DNA from: Suillus spraguei | Taxonomy: Eukaryota; Basidiomycota; Agaricomycetes; Boletales; Suillaceae | Reading direction: 5' to 3' | DNA: 10,208 bases | NCBI GenBank assembly: GCA_016800925.1 | Contig: JABCPU010001254.1 | Coordinates: forward strand, 1-10,208 | Part shown: positions 1 to 8,010 of the stretch, piece after piece | Numbering within the stretch: position 1 is the first letter of the stretch | How the letters are laid out: every line of letters begins with the position of its first letter | The notes under the pieces: model-generated | Databases searched by the model: none | What the model was told of the DNA's origin: nothing | Seen by the model: only the letters and a program-made list of their open reading frames with translations | Program-made: the position numbers and the translations under genes

Positions 1-278
1 TGATGGGCCCATCTTCGAATGCCTGAACCACACCAGGTTTTCTCTCCGCACAGAGGTCGATGCACAGGGCAAGCACATACTTCATCACGACATCAGAGAA
101 AGATGGTACGAGCTAGAGAAGAAATTGATCTGGTGCCAGGAGCGTTTGGGTGCCGGGATGTTCGTTCCGTGGGGGACTACACTTCCACCCCCTCCACATA
201 CGTTTGGGTATCTTCGTTCACATGAGAACGCCAAACTCGCTGTAAAGGTCGCGCTGAGGTCGCGCAACGCATTTTTAT

Positions 279-325
279 GTACGTCGATTCCTATCCTCAT
301 TGCACTGCGACTGATATTTTTCTAG
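279..325 (+). other. Spliceosomal intron, 47 nt
   Basis: GTACGT donor, CTGAT branch-like motif at 311-315 and TTTTTCTAG acceptor. Removing it joins frame 2 (SRNAF) to frame 1 (LTAAACTWHIM) with no stop. Without splicing the upstream frame stops at the acceptor TAG itself. Confidence 0.75.
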
Positions 326-2211
326 TGACTGCCGCTGCCTGTACATGGCACATTATGAGTCGTCGATATCGAGGTTCCAATCGCCCCTGGATGTCTGTCT
401 TGACCGATGACCACGAGTGCCCCATACCGGCTGAATGGGTTCTCGAGTTATCGCGTTCATTTGTGGGAGATCTGTCGGCCAATGTTCAACGCACCGGAGT
501 GTTCATCCCTCCATCCACTGCCCTTGGGAAGGGCAACTGCCCATGTTCGAACATTTCTCGATCCCAATATGGGTCCTCTGCACTGAGGGCGCGTCTGTCG
601 TCGACCCTATGTTGCGTAGCTATATTCCCTCCCGGGAGGCTGTCACCTCTGCGACCGAGGCCCTACAATGGGGCCAAACGCCAGCTGGCGGAGAAATGCA
701 ACCGGAACCTGTCTTCGCATGGGGCGATGTAGATTCCTCATGGGGTCACGCTGACAATGGGTGTCAGAGCGGCGGAGAAAATCAACTCATCTCACTTGAT
801 TTCCAAGAAGAGGTGTCTCCCGTCCGTCTGTTTCCGGAGCCCGAACGCAACAGTGGACAGTTGCGAGGAGAAGATTGGCAGGCGTTCTTAGCGCGGCGCC
901 GCGAGGGAAATATGAAAAGAGAGGAGAAAGAGACTCCAGCCCAACGGCAGTCACGTCTGAGCCGCGCGACATTGGCGGGTAATCAGGATTACCCTGCCAA
1001 GAAGACCACGGTGTTCGAATGGCAGCCCCAAGAGGAGTATGACGGCTTTCGTCTACGCATCCGCATCACAAAGAACGATATTCCTCGGTGTGGAGGGAAT
1101 ACAGTGCAACTACAAGGACATATGACTCGTTTCATAACGAGTGGGACTTGTGTGATGAGTTGGATCCCACCAGCATTCCTGATGGCGACTGGGAAGATGA
1201 AATTTTCGCTCCTCCCGCTCATCCCGCTCCTCCCACTCTACCTCCGGCACCGCCTCAACCTCCATCACGGACCAGTTTCTTGCAGGACATCGATCGATAC
1301 TTCGGTCATCATGAGGTTGCATCCTCATCGAAGCTCAATCATGGCATTGAGCATTTTGTTTCAACGTTACATTTCCGTCTCGGATTCCAACTCGCAGCAT
1401 CGACCTCTACGCCCCGAGGTAGATCGGCCACGTTTGAATCTTGGATCCGCAAGACGGAGTGGCTTCACCTATGCAGACTCGTCGGCGATGTAGGCGCGGA
1501 TGTCGCAACCATTCCGGACGCACAGAAGGAGATCATCACTTGTTTCATAGGTTACCTGGTCACTTTACCGGCATCTGGGTTATCTGAAATGCCAGCTGAT
1601 CTCTGGGACTTAGGACCCGATCCTTCCCTAGCAGTCTCGAATGCGCACATTCGAGTTTCAAACGTGCAAACTCCCAAGCAACTGCTCTATGTAATAGAGC
1701 CAAGTCTATCAGCAAGTCTGGTCGTCTGGAAACTCGTCGTCGCCGACGCTGCCACTGCTGTGATGTGCCTCCGGCGTGACTGGGGGTCTGATATCACGAA
1801 GATCGCGCTCAATCTCCTCCAAAAAGGAATCGCTTTCAAGACATTGCAAGCCATGGCAGTCGCGCCTGACGCACGTCGCCCACTTACGGAACTTCGTTTA
1901 TACTCGCCGACCTACACGCGCCCCCCTTGCAAGGCTGTTTACGCGGATTACGTCGTATATGAACAACATCGCCACGAATTCATGAATCAGCCTCGTGCAA
2001 GAGCCGCACTTCTTCATGGCGGGCTCGTATGGAGGCTGGCTCTGCATAGCTTTGGTTTTGATAATCTCCCCTCCGTTCTCGAAGGAATTTCACGGGAAGC
2101 TGTACCATTTGGTCTCATGTTGCTCATCAATGACCAGACTTACTTCGACGATGAGTTGTCAGAGGAGGTGGTGGATTTTATGTGCGGCACGTATTATTCA
2201 CACAACGGCAA

Positions 2212-2261
2212 GTTTTTTTTCTTACCGACAACAACACAAACGCTTACATTTCGATAAATAG
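2212..2261 (+). other. Probable intron, 50 nt, with frame conflict
   Basis: GT donor in AAGTTTTTTTT, CTTAC branch-like motif near 2243-2247 and acceptor AAATAG ending at 2261. It would remove the in-frame TAA at 2256-2258 that separates the GTYYSHNG block from the SWWP block. However, splicing at exactly these sites leaves the downstream exon out of frame by one. Either a nearby indel exists or the TAA is a true nonsense mutation. Confidence 0.4.
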
Positions 2262-2549
2262 ACGATGGCACTATGGACAAGGTCTCTTGGTGGCCTAGAC
2301 CCCAGGCCTGGGCTGCCTCAGGGTTGAACGTGGGGTTCTGGTCCACGCGATGCGAAGAATGGTTCCAGAAACGCCTCGGCAACATTCGAGAGGGTGTCTC
2401 TAGAATCCGCAATACACGCGTCAACGACGATAACGGTCCAATGACCGCCACGCGGTGGAAACGTTCGCTCAAGTTTAATCCGGGCACCAACAAAATGATG
2501 AAGAACGTTGACGCGGCGTGTTCTCAATTCCTCGCCGACAACGCAACTG

Positions 2550-2613
2550 GTGAGAATGATTTTGTTGTTGTTACTTGTGCGTCTCTGAATAAACTTCTGC
2601 TTAGTTTTTGCAG
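2550..2613 (+). other. Terminal intron, 64 nt
   Basis: GTGAGA donor directly after LADNAT and a TTTTTGCAG acceptor. Splicing gives two more codons (E, F) and then TAA at 2619-2621. Without splicing the frame reads on through a T-rich, low-complexity tail to about 2693, which does not look like protein. Confidence 0.65.
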
Positions 2614-2621
2614 AGTTTTAA

Positions 2622-2908
2622 TATTATATTGTTGTATTCATGATTGCTATGTACGTCTGGGAATAGCTGTAGTTGTACGAATGATGATTGTATAAATTGT
2701 GACCCATGGCCTCATACCGTGCAGCATACCGATCAAATGGTCAAGAGGGGTTGGTTGTCGTCGGCGCCAAGCTCAGCGGCAGAACCTCCTACATTCGCTG
2801 ATGAAGAACCAGCCTTAGACGAATAACTCACCTCCTGAATGACGACAGTACACACCGCCATGCCACGCCAGGTAACGAGTTCGGGCCGTGAGCGGGCTAC
2901 GATTGAAT
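2622..2908. other. Non-coding spacer after the broken gene
   Basis: T-rich 3' flank (2622-2700), then about 200 bases with only short open frames and no recognised protein, RNA gene or repeat. Confidence 0.5.
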
Positions 2909-2963
2909 GATGGGCGGGCGATGGGCGGGCGATTGGCGGGCGATTGGCGGGCGATGATCGGGC
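2909..2963. repeat. 11-bp tandem repeat array, five units
   Basis: Units start at 2909, 2920, 2931, 2942 and 2953. Two read GATGGGCGGGC, two read GATTGGCGGGC and the last GATGATCGGGC. A GATT remnant follows at 2964. This is a GC-rich minisatellite directly against an AT-rich block. Confidence 0.9.
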
Positions 2964-3360
2964 GATTTATTTTATCTGCAGACAAAACTTGAAGTTTTGT
3001 CATGACATTCTGTCGCTGGCGTATACTTCAAATTTTCAGGGGCGTCTAATTGTTGGACAAATCTTGATACATAAGCAAGCATGTGATCATCTGCAAAACT
3101 TCAAGTTTCGTCTGAAATTTTACGTGAAAATTAAACTTTAAATTGAAGCAGACGTAGAAAATCTGATTATATTTCTTATATTTGTTGACATATTGTCCGT
3201 GGGAATATGGTTGCGGGTGCTTGATATTTTGGATTACACATAAAACTTCGCCAAATTTTGAAGTTGTGCACCAATCTTTATGTTAGTTTAAATTTCAAAT
3301 ATTTTCTTCTCATTTTGTACAACATATAAACCTGTCCTAAATATCGATAACCCCGATGTG
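2964..3360. other. AT-rich non-coding block with palindromes
   Basis: About 400 bases, clearly AT-richer than the flanks, with no credible coding frame. It holds a perfect 9-1-9 palindrome at 2982-3000 and two related, weaker inverted repeats near 3095-3108 and 3244-3265. A TATAAA lies near 3326. No target-site duplication or terminal inverted repeat was found, so I do not call it a MITE. Confidence 0.5.
2982..3000. repeat. Perfect 19-nt palindrome
   Basis: ACAAAACTT and AAGTTTTGT flank a single central G, giving a 9-bp inverted repeat. It sits 18 bases after the 11-bp tandem array. Confidence 0.85.
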
Positions 3361-3362
3361 TC

Positions 3363-3910
3363 AGCAGTAGCAGTAAGGTTGCGAGCAGTGCAAAGAAACA
3401 GTAAAGAAGTTTGCGGTACTTTCAGCAGTAAAGTAGCGGAACATGAGAAGTTCAGTCAAAAGTAACAATCAAAAGTCCAGCGGTATGCTGACAATAATGG
3501 AGAACGAGCGTGATGTATCAACGAGCAATAAGGGAACTTTAAAGACTATGTCCACTACTGGGTTGATCCAGAGCTAGACAATAATCCTGACCTATAGTAC
3601 ATGCAATGGTGTAAAATCAGGTGTTTTCTCGTGTGGGGTACGCGGTGCTTATATCCTAAATCGTATGTACTCGGAATACTCTAGGCAAGATCAGTAGCGC
3701 TGGAGTGTAGTAACCGCCATAAGTAAACATAGCACGAGGCACTGCGGCACGAGGCAACATGTAATAACGCTTGCCGTGGAATCAGTGATAATGAACAGGA
3801 AACAAACTACGCATCAAATGGAGCTATGCGGACGCAGCAAGGACATGGAAGGACATCAGTTCATGGAATGAGGTGCAGTAGTTGGTACAGTGTGCGGTAA
3901 GCGTGGGATG
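3363..3910. repeat. Diverged direct repeat, copy A
   Basis: Shares several colinear, same-strand patches with 5315-5740. Examples are GCGGTACTT..AGC.GTAAAGT near 3406-3435 against 5338-5363, GGGGTACG..TTAT near 3637 against 5565, and AAACTACGCA..AATGGA near 3815 against 5657. No coding frame is convincing. Alignment was by eye and the patches are separated by indels. Confidence 0.4.
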
Positions 3911-4312
3911 CCGCCGGTACTGCTAAAGGGGTAAGAAGGCCATGGACTAGTGGTAACTCCTGTAGACATGAGATGAGTGTCAAAATATGGGGTTTTAAGC
4001 CCAGCGCCAATATGTTTGTTACACTGGTAGTCCACAATTTTGGGGTTCGGGGTTCGGTACTTAAGATTCGTGACTCGCCACTCAGAAATATGTGAGGCAA
4101 TCTTGCCATTTGGAAGTCGAGTCCCATGAATTGAGTCCCAAACTCTGAGTACCTCGGCATTCAGGCATTCGCCACTCAGCATTTGGGATTTAGGACTCTA
4201 CATCCGGATCTTGAAATCCAGTCCTCAAAATCTGGAACAAAATATTCAGGAGTCAAGACAATCATTTGGATGGAATATAATATTTTACATCATGTATGAA
4301 ATGAAGACCTCT
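3911..4312. other. Non-coding stretch with short local repeats
   Basis: Holds an 11-bp direct repeat, TCGCCACTCAG, at 4075-4085 and 4169-4179, a GGGGTTC doublet near 4042-4055, and several GAGTCC or GGACTC words between 4110 and 4260. The two open frames on the minus strand (about 3856-4182) overlap these repeats and look like chance. Confidence 0.45.
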
Positions 4313-4935
4313 CTAATCTAAACACAGTGAAGAGGACTCCACTCCCCTGCCTCTCTTCAATCTCTGTAGCATGTCAGTGTACATCTTCACCTCTGCCATC
4401 TTCTCATGGATACCCTCATCTTGCTCCTCCATCAATGCTACCAGGTGTGCTTGAATCATCTTAAGTCCCATCACTGATGGGCCTGATGAGTCATTTACCT
4501 CCTCAGGAAGAACCAAGCCATCATCCTCAACTCCATTTTCCATCCAATGCTGGTAGTGAACGACACAGGACCTCATGATTTGACCCCATTGCCATGGTTC
4601 ATTCAGAATGTTGGTGTGTCCCATCCACCATGGAGTATCATAGCTGGGAATAATCTGGGATGGATGTCCCAGAGCTACGACATCATCAAACTGACATAGG
4701 TGGGATGAAAAGATGTGGTCTGGAACAGTGTTCCAGGTGAGCATGGGATACAATGTCAGGACATGAGTGACCAGGCTTGGAACAACAGAAATGATGTTCC
4801 TTGCAGCTGAGTACTGCAGGAGTGGCATAACAAATGTCTGTTGGAAATCTCAGCATTGCCCACCAAAGTCAGCTGGTCATCTGGTCATCAGTCACTTACA
4901 TTGATCTCCCATTGCAGCCCGGTGAAACAAAGAAA
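4313..4935 (-). pseudogene. C-terminal fragment of an uncharacterised mushroom gene family
   Basis: Function unknown. The main exon (4837 down to 4313) encodes TFVMPLLQYSAARNIISV onward and ends at a TAG, and an intron at 4838-4899 joins it in phase to an upstream piece ending LQWEIN. Visible blocks are GHPSQIIPSYD, WWMGHT, PWQWG, LPEEVNDSSGPSVMG, then a charged helix EEQDEGIHEKMAEVKMYT likely to form a coiled coil. I recall this arrangement from an uncharacterised family frequent in mushroom genomes, but attach no function. Upstream of LQWEIN the frame meets a stop at 4936-4938, and I could not trace earlier exons in the diverged repeat DNA beyond. It is either 5'-truncated or its other exons lie further off. 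An intact 175-codon frame plus a clean intron argues for real coding history. Confidence 0.5.
4838..4899 (-). other. Spliceosomal intron, 62 nt, minus strand
   Basis: On the minus strand it reads a GTAAGT donor, an internal GCTGAC branch-like motif and a CCAACAG acceptor. It is phase 0, joining WEIN to TFVMPL. Strong consensus sites at both ends. Confidence 0.65.
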
Positions 4936-5314
4936 CTAGCGCTGGCCTAAGTATAAGCACAGCGTTAATCCTACTAAAGGCGCAAGTGAGATGTTCGACC
5001 CAAGAGGACTGCAGATAGAAGTAATTCCTTCTAAGTTAGTGCAAAGGAAACAATGAAGTACTAAATTGGCTGCGAGGATTCTGATTTCCGAGATTAGCAG
5101 CGGTAGCGGTATGTTGACGGTACTAGCGCGGTGTCAGTGGTACACATGCGGTAACGATAGCTGCAACAGTTAGCTAGCAAGGGCAGGAACAAGGTTGCTT
5201 GGGCGGGATGAAATGTTATAACTACCGGCGGTGTGGTAGCAGTAGCAGCAACTTCCATATGAGTGGGAACGCAGACGAGAGAGAAAGCGAGATCACTGGC
5301 CATGGTCCGGTTAC
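4936..5314. other. Non-coding stretch rich in GCGGTA words
   Basis: No credible coding frame. AGCGGTAGCGGTATG near 5100 and several variants of GCGGTA, GTGGTA and GGTAGC recur through here. This may belong to the same decayed repeat family as 3363-3910 and 5315-5740. Confidence 0.4.
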
Positions 5315-5740
5315 GAGTAGCAAAGTCGAAAGCTGCGCGGTACTTCGAGCGGTAAAGTTACCGGCAGTTAAATCAATGAGCATGGTTCGAATGGAGGAAT
5401 GTTCAAATGCAAATAGATTGCAACTAGCGAGTGTTTCTAGTACTAAGTCCTAGTGAAGGGATGTAACGGGAAGTGAGTGACGGTATGTATGTTCAGTCCT
5501 TTTTAACATATGTGAGCACATACAAGATAACTATGCGAGTCCGGTAGCGAGAAAGAAAATAAACGGGGTACTTAATTATGAGGCACACAGCGTGCAGCGG
5601 CCCCTTGAGATATAAGGTAAATCCTGCCGTAGGTTTAGTAACGGCGGAAGCAAGGAAACTACGCACCAATGGATTCTAGACGGAATAGGACAGGACATGA
5701 GGGCATCGGTGTGAGGATCCGGTAAGGGTTCACGGAAGAA
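5315..5740. repeat. Diverged direct repeat, copy B
   Basis: Colinear on the same strand with copy A (3363-3910). Shared patches start at GGTTACGAG (compare GGTTGCGAG in copy A) and continue through GCGGTACTT, GGGGTAC, TGCCGT, AAACTACGCA and a GGTAAG close to the end. It is about 120 bases shorter than copy A. Confidence 0.4.
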
Positions 5741-6079
5741 GAACGGCTCTGCATTAGCGGAGCGAAAAGGCTATTTTGTCGCTATAAGGGAATCCTTCGG
5801 TTGCCGCCGCAGACGTTAACGAGACGCTTGCCGAAAACAGGGTTCTGATGGCCAGCGTGACTTTTCTCGCTACATCCGCTGGGCACTTTGAATATTGACC
5901 GTCCCCGGTCAAACGTACCATATGTAAGACTTAGTGTTCCTGCGCCTTGCAAGCACATGGCATGATGCGTGGTATGCGGAGTGTACAAAGCGTGATTGGC
6001 GGTGAACTCGTGGTATTGTGGGAAGGGGGTAATGATGAACATGAGGTGTGTTATGCGGCGGTTATGAGTGAGGAGCTGC
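5741..6079. other. Upstream intergenic region of the Cys-cluster gene
   Basis: About 340 bases with no recognised protein, RNA gene or clear repeat. It presumably carries promoter elements for the gene starting at 6128, but no specific binding site stands out. Confidence 0.4.
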
Positions 6080-6085
6080 TATAAA
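6080..6085 (+). promoter_or_regulatory. TATA-like box of the Cys-cluster gene
   Basis: TATAAA in CTATAAATG, 42 bases before the ATG at 6128, with a short CT-rich stretch (CTTGCTTGTCTTCG) between. Position and context suit a fungal core promoter with a short 5' UTR. Confidence 0.45.
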
Positions 6086-6127
6086 TGACTGGCGTACCCG
6101 TGATGACTTGCTTGTCTTCGCTACAGC

Positions 6128-7287
6128 ATGTCCCTCTTCAACCTTGGTTCCGACCTTTGCCCTGAGGCCGTTGCCTTCATTGAGAAGTTTGCCACGATCC
6201 GCGCTAAGGTTGAGGCACTGACCAAATGCGTTCCTGAGGACCGTGAGGACTTAGCCGCTGAGAAGAAGCAGTGGATGAGCGAGTGGACTCTTGCCACGGT
6301 AAGCGACTGTTGGCAGTGTTCTGCATGTTTGCTCATTTCTACGGTATAGGGTGCGATGGTGAAGTGTCATTTGGATGGGAAGACATATAGCCTAGCGTTG
6401 GTCTTGCCACTGGCAGAGAACACCGCGGGACTGGAAGTGAGTAAGATGTACGATCGCTGGACCGAGCAAGTTCGCGCAGCTTTACTTGCCACGAAGATTA
6501 AGCATGAGCAAGAGAAGTTAGCCGCTGCTGCTGACAAGAAGGGCAAGGAGAAGGAAGTCACTGTGGTAGATGTGCCAATGAAGGAGGTTACTGGTGGTGA
6601 TGCGGAGGGTACGGTGGCGCCATTAGCATCCACTGAGGGTACTTCGGTAAGTTCTCGCTATTTCTCTTTCGCTTGCCTTTACTTATGCGCTATGTCTAGC
6701 GTCCAAAGCCATGCCCTAGGATTGGTAGGAGAGCTGGCGACATTGTGTATTCAAAGCCGTGTGAGCACTGCGCTCATCTGAAGCTACTCTGCTCCGGCGA
6801 GCGTGGGTATAGCTGTTGGCCATGCCGCAAGCTACAGACTGGCTGCGTCCATTCCAGATACTTCGGTAGTGAGTTCTGTACAGGTCACACTTCTAACCTT
6901 GTTCACTTGTTTGTAGAGCGTAAGGCCAAGACTGCGGCAAAGACGCTGCCTACCGCTGGCAATAGCGGTAGTGGTAAGGCTGGTAGTGAAGTTACCGCTG
7001 GCGGTCTGCCTGAAGCGGCAATAGAGCTGACAGAAGGGGAGGAGATGGATATGGGAGAAGTCGCTAGGCAAGTCGCTGAGGACTCTGACGTGGAGGATGA
7101 AGCAGAATTCCAGCGGCAGCTGGATGAGCTGCATGCCATTCCAGATCTGTTCTTCTTGGCTGACACTGAGATGCGGAAGCTGGATGCGCGGTACATGCAG
7201 ATGCAAGGCCTGATGAAAGAGATGGCTGCGAGCATGAAGTATCTTCATGGCTATCTGGACCGCATCAAGAAGGCGTGCAGTGATTGA
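6128..7287 (+). CDS. Protein with central Zn2Cys6-like cysteine cluster, four exons, about 335 aa
   Basis: Proposed exons are 6128-6298, 6350-6646, 6700-6868 and 6917-7287, summing to 1008 nt, or 335 residues plus TGA. Exon 1 (57 aa) is a charged helical N-terminus. Exon 2 carries a Lys/Glu-rich helix (KIKHEQEKLAAAADKKGKE). Exon 3 holds six cysteines at about residues 177, 180, 187, 195, 198 and 205, spaced C-x2-C-x6-C-x7-C-x2-C-x6-C, which fits the fungal Zn(II)2Cys6 consensus. The basic residues usual between cysteines 2 and 3 are sparse (AHLKLL), and the cluster is central, so DNA binding is only inferred. Exon 4 has a Gly/Ser linker, an acidic stretch (EEMDMGEVARQVAEDSDVEDE) and a C-terminal helix likely to form a coiled coil. 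The ATG was chosen because it follows a TATA-like box and opens the frame ending in a GTAAGC donor. It may be a family specific to mushrooms; no function is assigned. Confidence 0.7.
6299..6349 (+). other. Intron 1 of the Cys-cluster gene, 51 nt
   Basis: GTAAGC donor and GGTATAG acceptor, phase 0. It removes the in-frame stop at the acceptor and joins WTLAT to GAMVKC. Confidence 0.7.
6647..6699 (+). other. Intron 2 of the Cys-cluster gene, 53 nt
   Basis: Consensus GTAAGT donor and ATGTCTAG acceptor, phase 0. It changes frame so that STEGTS continues into RPKPCPRIG and the cysteine cluster. Confidence 0.75.
6869..6916 (+). other. Intron 3 of the Cys-cluster gene, 48 nt
   Basis: GTGAGT donor (or GTAGTG at 6866, giving 51 nt), perfect CTAAC branch motif at 6893-6897 and TTTGTAG acceptor. 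The length is a multiple of three without a stop, so retention would add 16 residues without breaking the frame. Confidence 0.6.
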
Positions 7288-7750
7288 GTACTTAGCGTGT
7301 CTCTTCCTTCATACCATATACTTGTATACTGTAGCGTGTGCATACGAGTCTGTCTCCTGTGGTTGTTCTGCCGGTAAGGCAAAGTGAGTCAGCGGTCCTG
7401 TCCAAATGTCCCATGTCCGTGTCCAAATTCCAGTACTAGTCCATTGAGTGCCTGTGTGATATAGTAAGGGTAAATGAGCGCTCGCATAAGATGAGACTAG
7501 AGTGAAAGTACAGCCAAAATTGTGAGTTGCCGCTCGTCTTGTCTTCGTCGTTGCGCTTCCTTCTTCTATTCCTGCATGATACCGCTGCGTGCATGATGTC
7601 CTTGGTTCTATGAAATGTGTGTGGTGCACTGCCTCCGTGGTAGAAGGAAATACATATGTACGGTAATGATCAGTGTGCGGTATTAGTCCATTCTTTGCAG
7701 TCCGTTGCAGTATTATTTTTGATATAAGAGTCTGTGCGCTGTTAGCGCGT
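7288..7750. other. Intergenic spacer before the retrotransposon
   Basis: 3' flank of the Cys-cluster gene and target DNA of the element. TGTCCAAAT or a close variant occurs twice near 7399-7427. No credible gene; a 106-codon minus-strand frame here has no recognisable protein features. Confidence 0.45.
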
Positions 7751-7803
7751 TGTTACAATCGTACGTGCCCCTATTCATTTTTCTACTTCATTTACCTTGT
7801 ATA

Positions 7804-7826
7804 TTACGTAACATGACTCTGACTCA
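7804..7826. promoter_or_regulatory. bZIP-type sites in U3
   Basis: TTACGTAA (7804-7811) is a palindromic Yap1/CREB-like site. TGACTCA (7820-7826) is the Gcn4/AP-1 core, overlapping TGACTCT at 7814-7820. They lie about 130-150 bases upstream of the predicted RNA start. Confidence 0.4.
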
Positions 7827-7919
7827 TATGCTCAACGCATCTGTACTATAGTTGCCTTCCTCCTTTGGATACGCACTTACATTCTCACGCCTCTCTTGGT
7901 CTGTGCGCACATATTGGCC

Positions 7920-7926
7920 TATTTAA
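7920..7926 (+). promoter_or_regulatory. TATA-like box of the LTR
   Basis: TATTTAA in GCCTATTTAAGC, 34 bases upstream of 7954, where the stretch complementary to the primer site begins. In Tf1-type elements that complement is the very 5' end of the RNA, so the spacing is what core promoter geometry would predict. Confidence 0.6.
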
Positions 7927-7953
7927 GCACAGTGTACTTGTAGTAGATTCGCT

Positions 7954-7964
7954 ACTTTAATCTT
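7954..7964 (+). other. Predicted RNA 5' end and self-primer
   Basis: ACTTTAATCTT is the exact reverse complement of 8228-8238. In Tf1 the first 11 nt of the genomic RNA fold back on the primer site and are cut by RNase H to serve as primer. The 11-nt length here matches that case. Confidence 0.65.
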
Positions 7965-7991
7965 ACTGGGTTTTACCTGGAATCTCCTTCG

Positions 7992-8010
7992 CTTAGGTCT
8001 CCAACCTAAG
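7992..8010 (+). other. Hairpin near the predicted RNA 5' end
   Basis: CTTAGGT and ACCTAAG form a perfect 7-bp stem with loop CTCCA, and a G-U pair could extend it by one. It lies 27 nt after the predicted self-primer, in U5 or R. Confidence 0.5.

Larger units (their letters stand above)
1..2621 (+). pseudogene. Broken 3' part of an uncharacterised mushroom-family gene, multi-exon
   Basis: Function unknown. The coding track starts in frame at base 2 (residues DGPIFECLNHTRF), so the N-terminus is off the window. It then runs through intron 279-325, a frame change near 505 (GVFI to HPSIHCPW), another near 1086 (NDIPR to VWREYSATTRTYDSF), a probable intron at 2212-2261 with a frame disagreement, and intron 2550-2613, ending at TAA 2619-2621. 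Recognisable blocks are FGYLRSH, TPAQRQSRL, YDSFHNEWDLCDE, a Pro-rich stretch near 1210-1270, SWWP and SGLNVGFWS..CEEWFQKRL. From memory these blocks, in this order, mark a large uncharacterised protein family of Agaricomycetes; I cannot name a domain. The longest clean piece is 1088-2257. Neither the 505 nor the 1086 slip has splice signals, so they are indels: real decay or sequencing error. Codon sense is otherwise well kept, which points to recent decay. Confidence 0.6.

Noticed and set aside
435..1493. A 352-codon open frame taken as a separate gene
   Set aside because: Only its middle (about 505-1085) carries family-like blocks; both ends continue in other frames, so it is one frame segment of the broken gene.
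2909..2963. CRISPR-like array
   Set aside because: Units are 11 bp and contiguous with no spacers, and the context is fungal; it is a minisatellite.
2964..3360. MITE (small inverted-repeat transposon)
   Set aside because: Several internal inverted repeats exist, but no matching terminal inverted repeats with a target-site duplication were found at any border.
3856..4182. Two overlapping minus-strand open frames of about 100 codons
   Set aside because: They overlap direct repeats, share no recognisable motif and lack introns or promoter signals; probably chance.
6832..7248. Minus-strand frames of 138 and 110 codons
   Set aside because: Antisense to the Cys-cluster gene; the Ser-rich composition is what antisense of Glu/Ala-rich coding produces.
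7309..7629. 106-codon minus-strand frame in the spacer
   Set aside because: No conserved-looking block, no start or splice context, and composition like the surrounding non-coding DNA.
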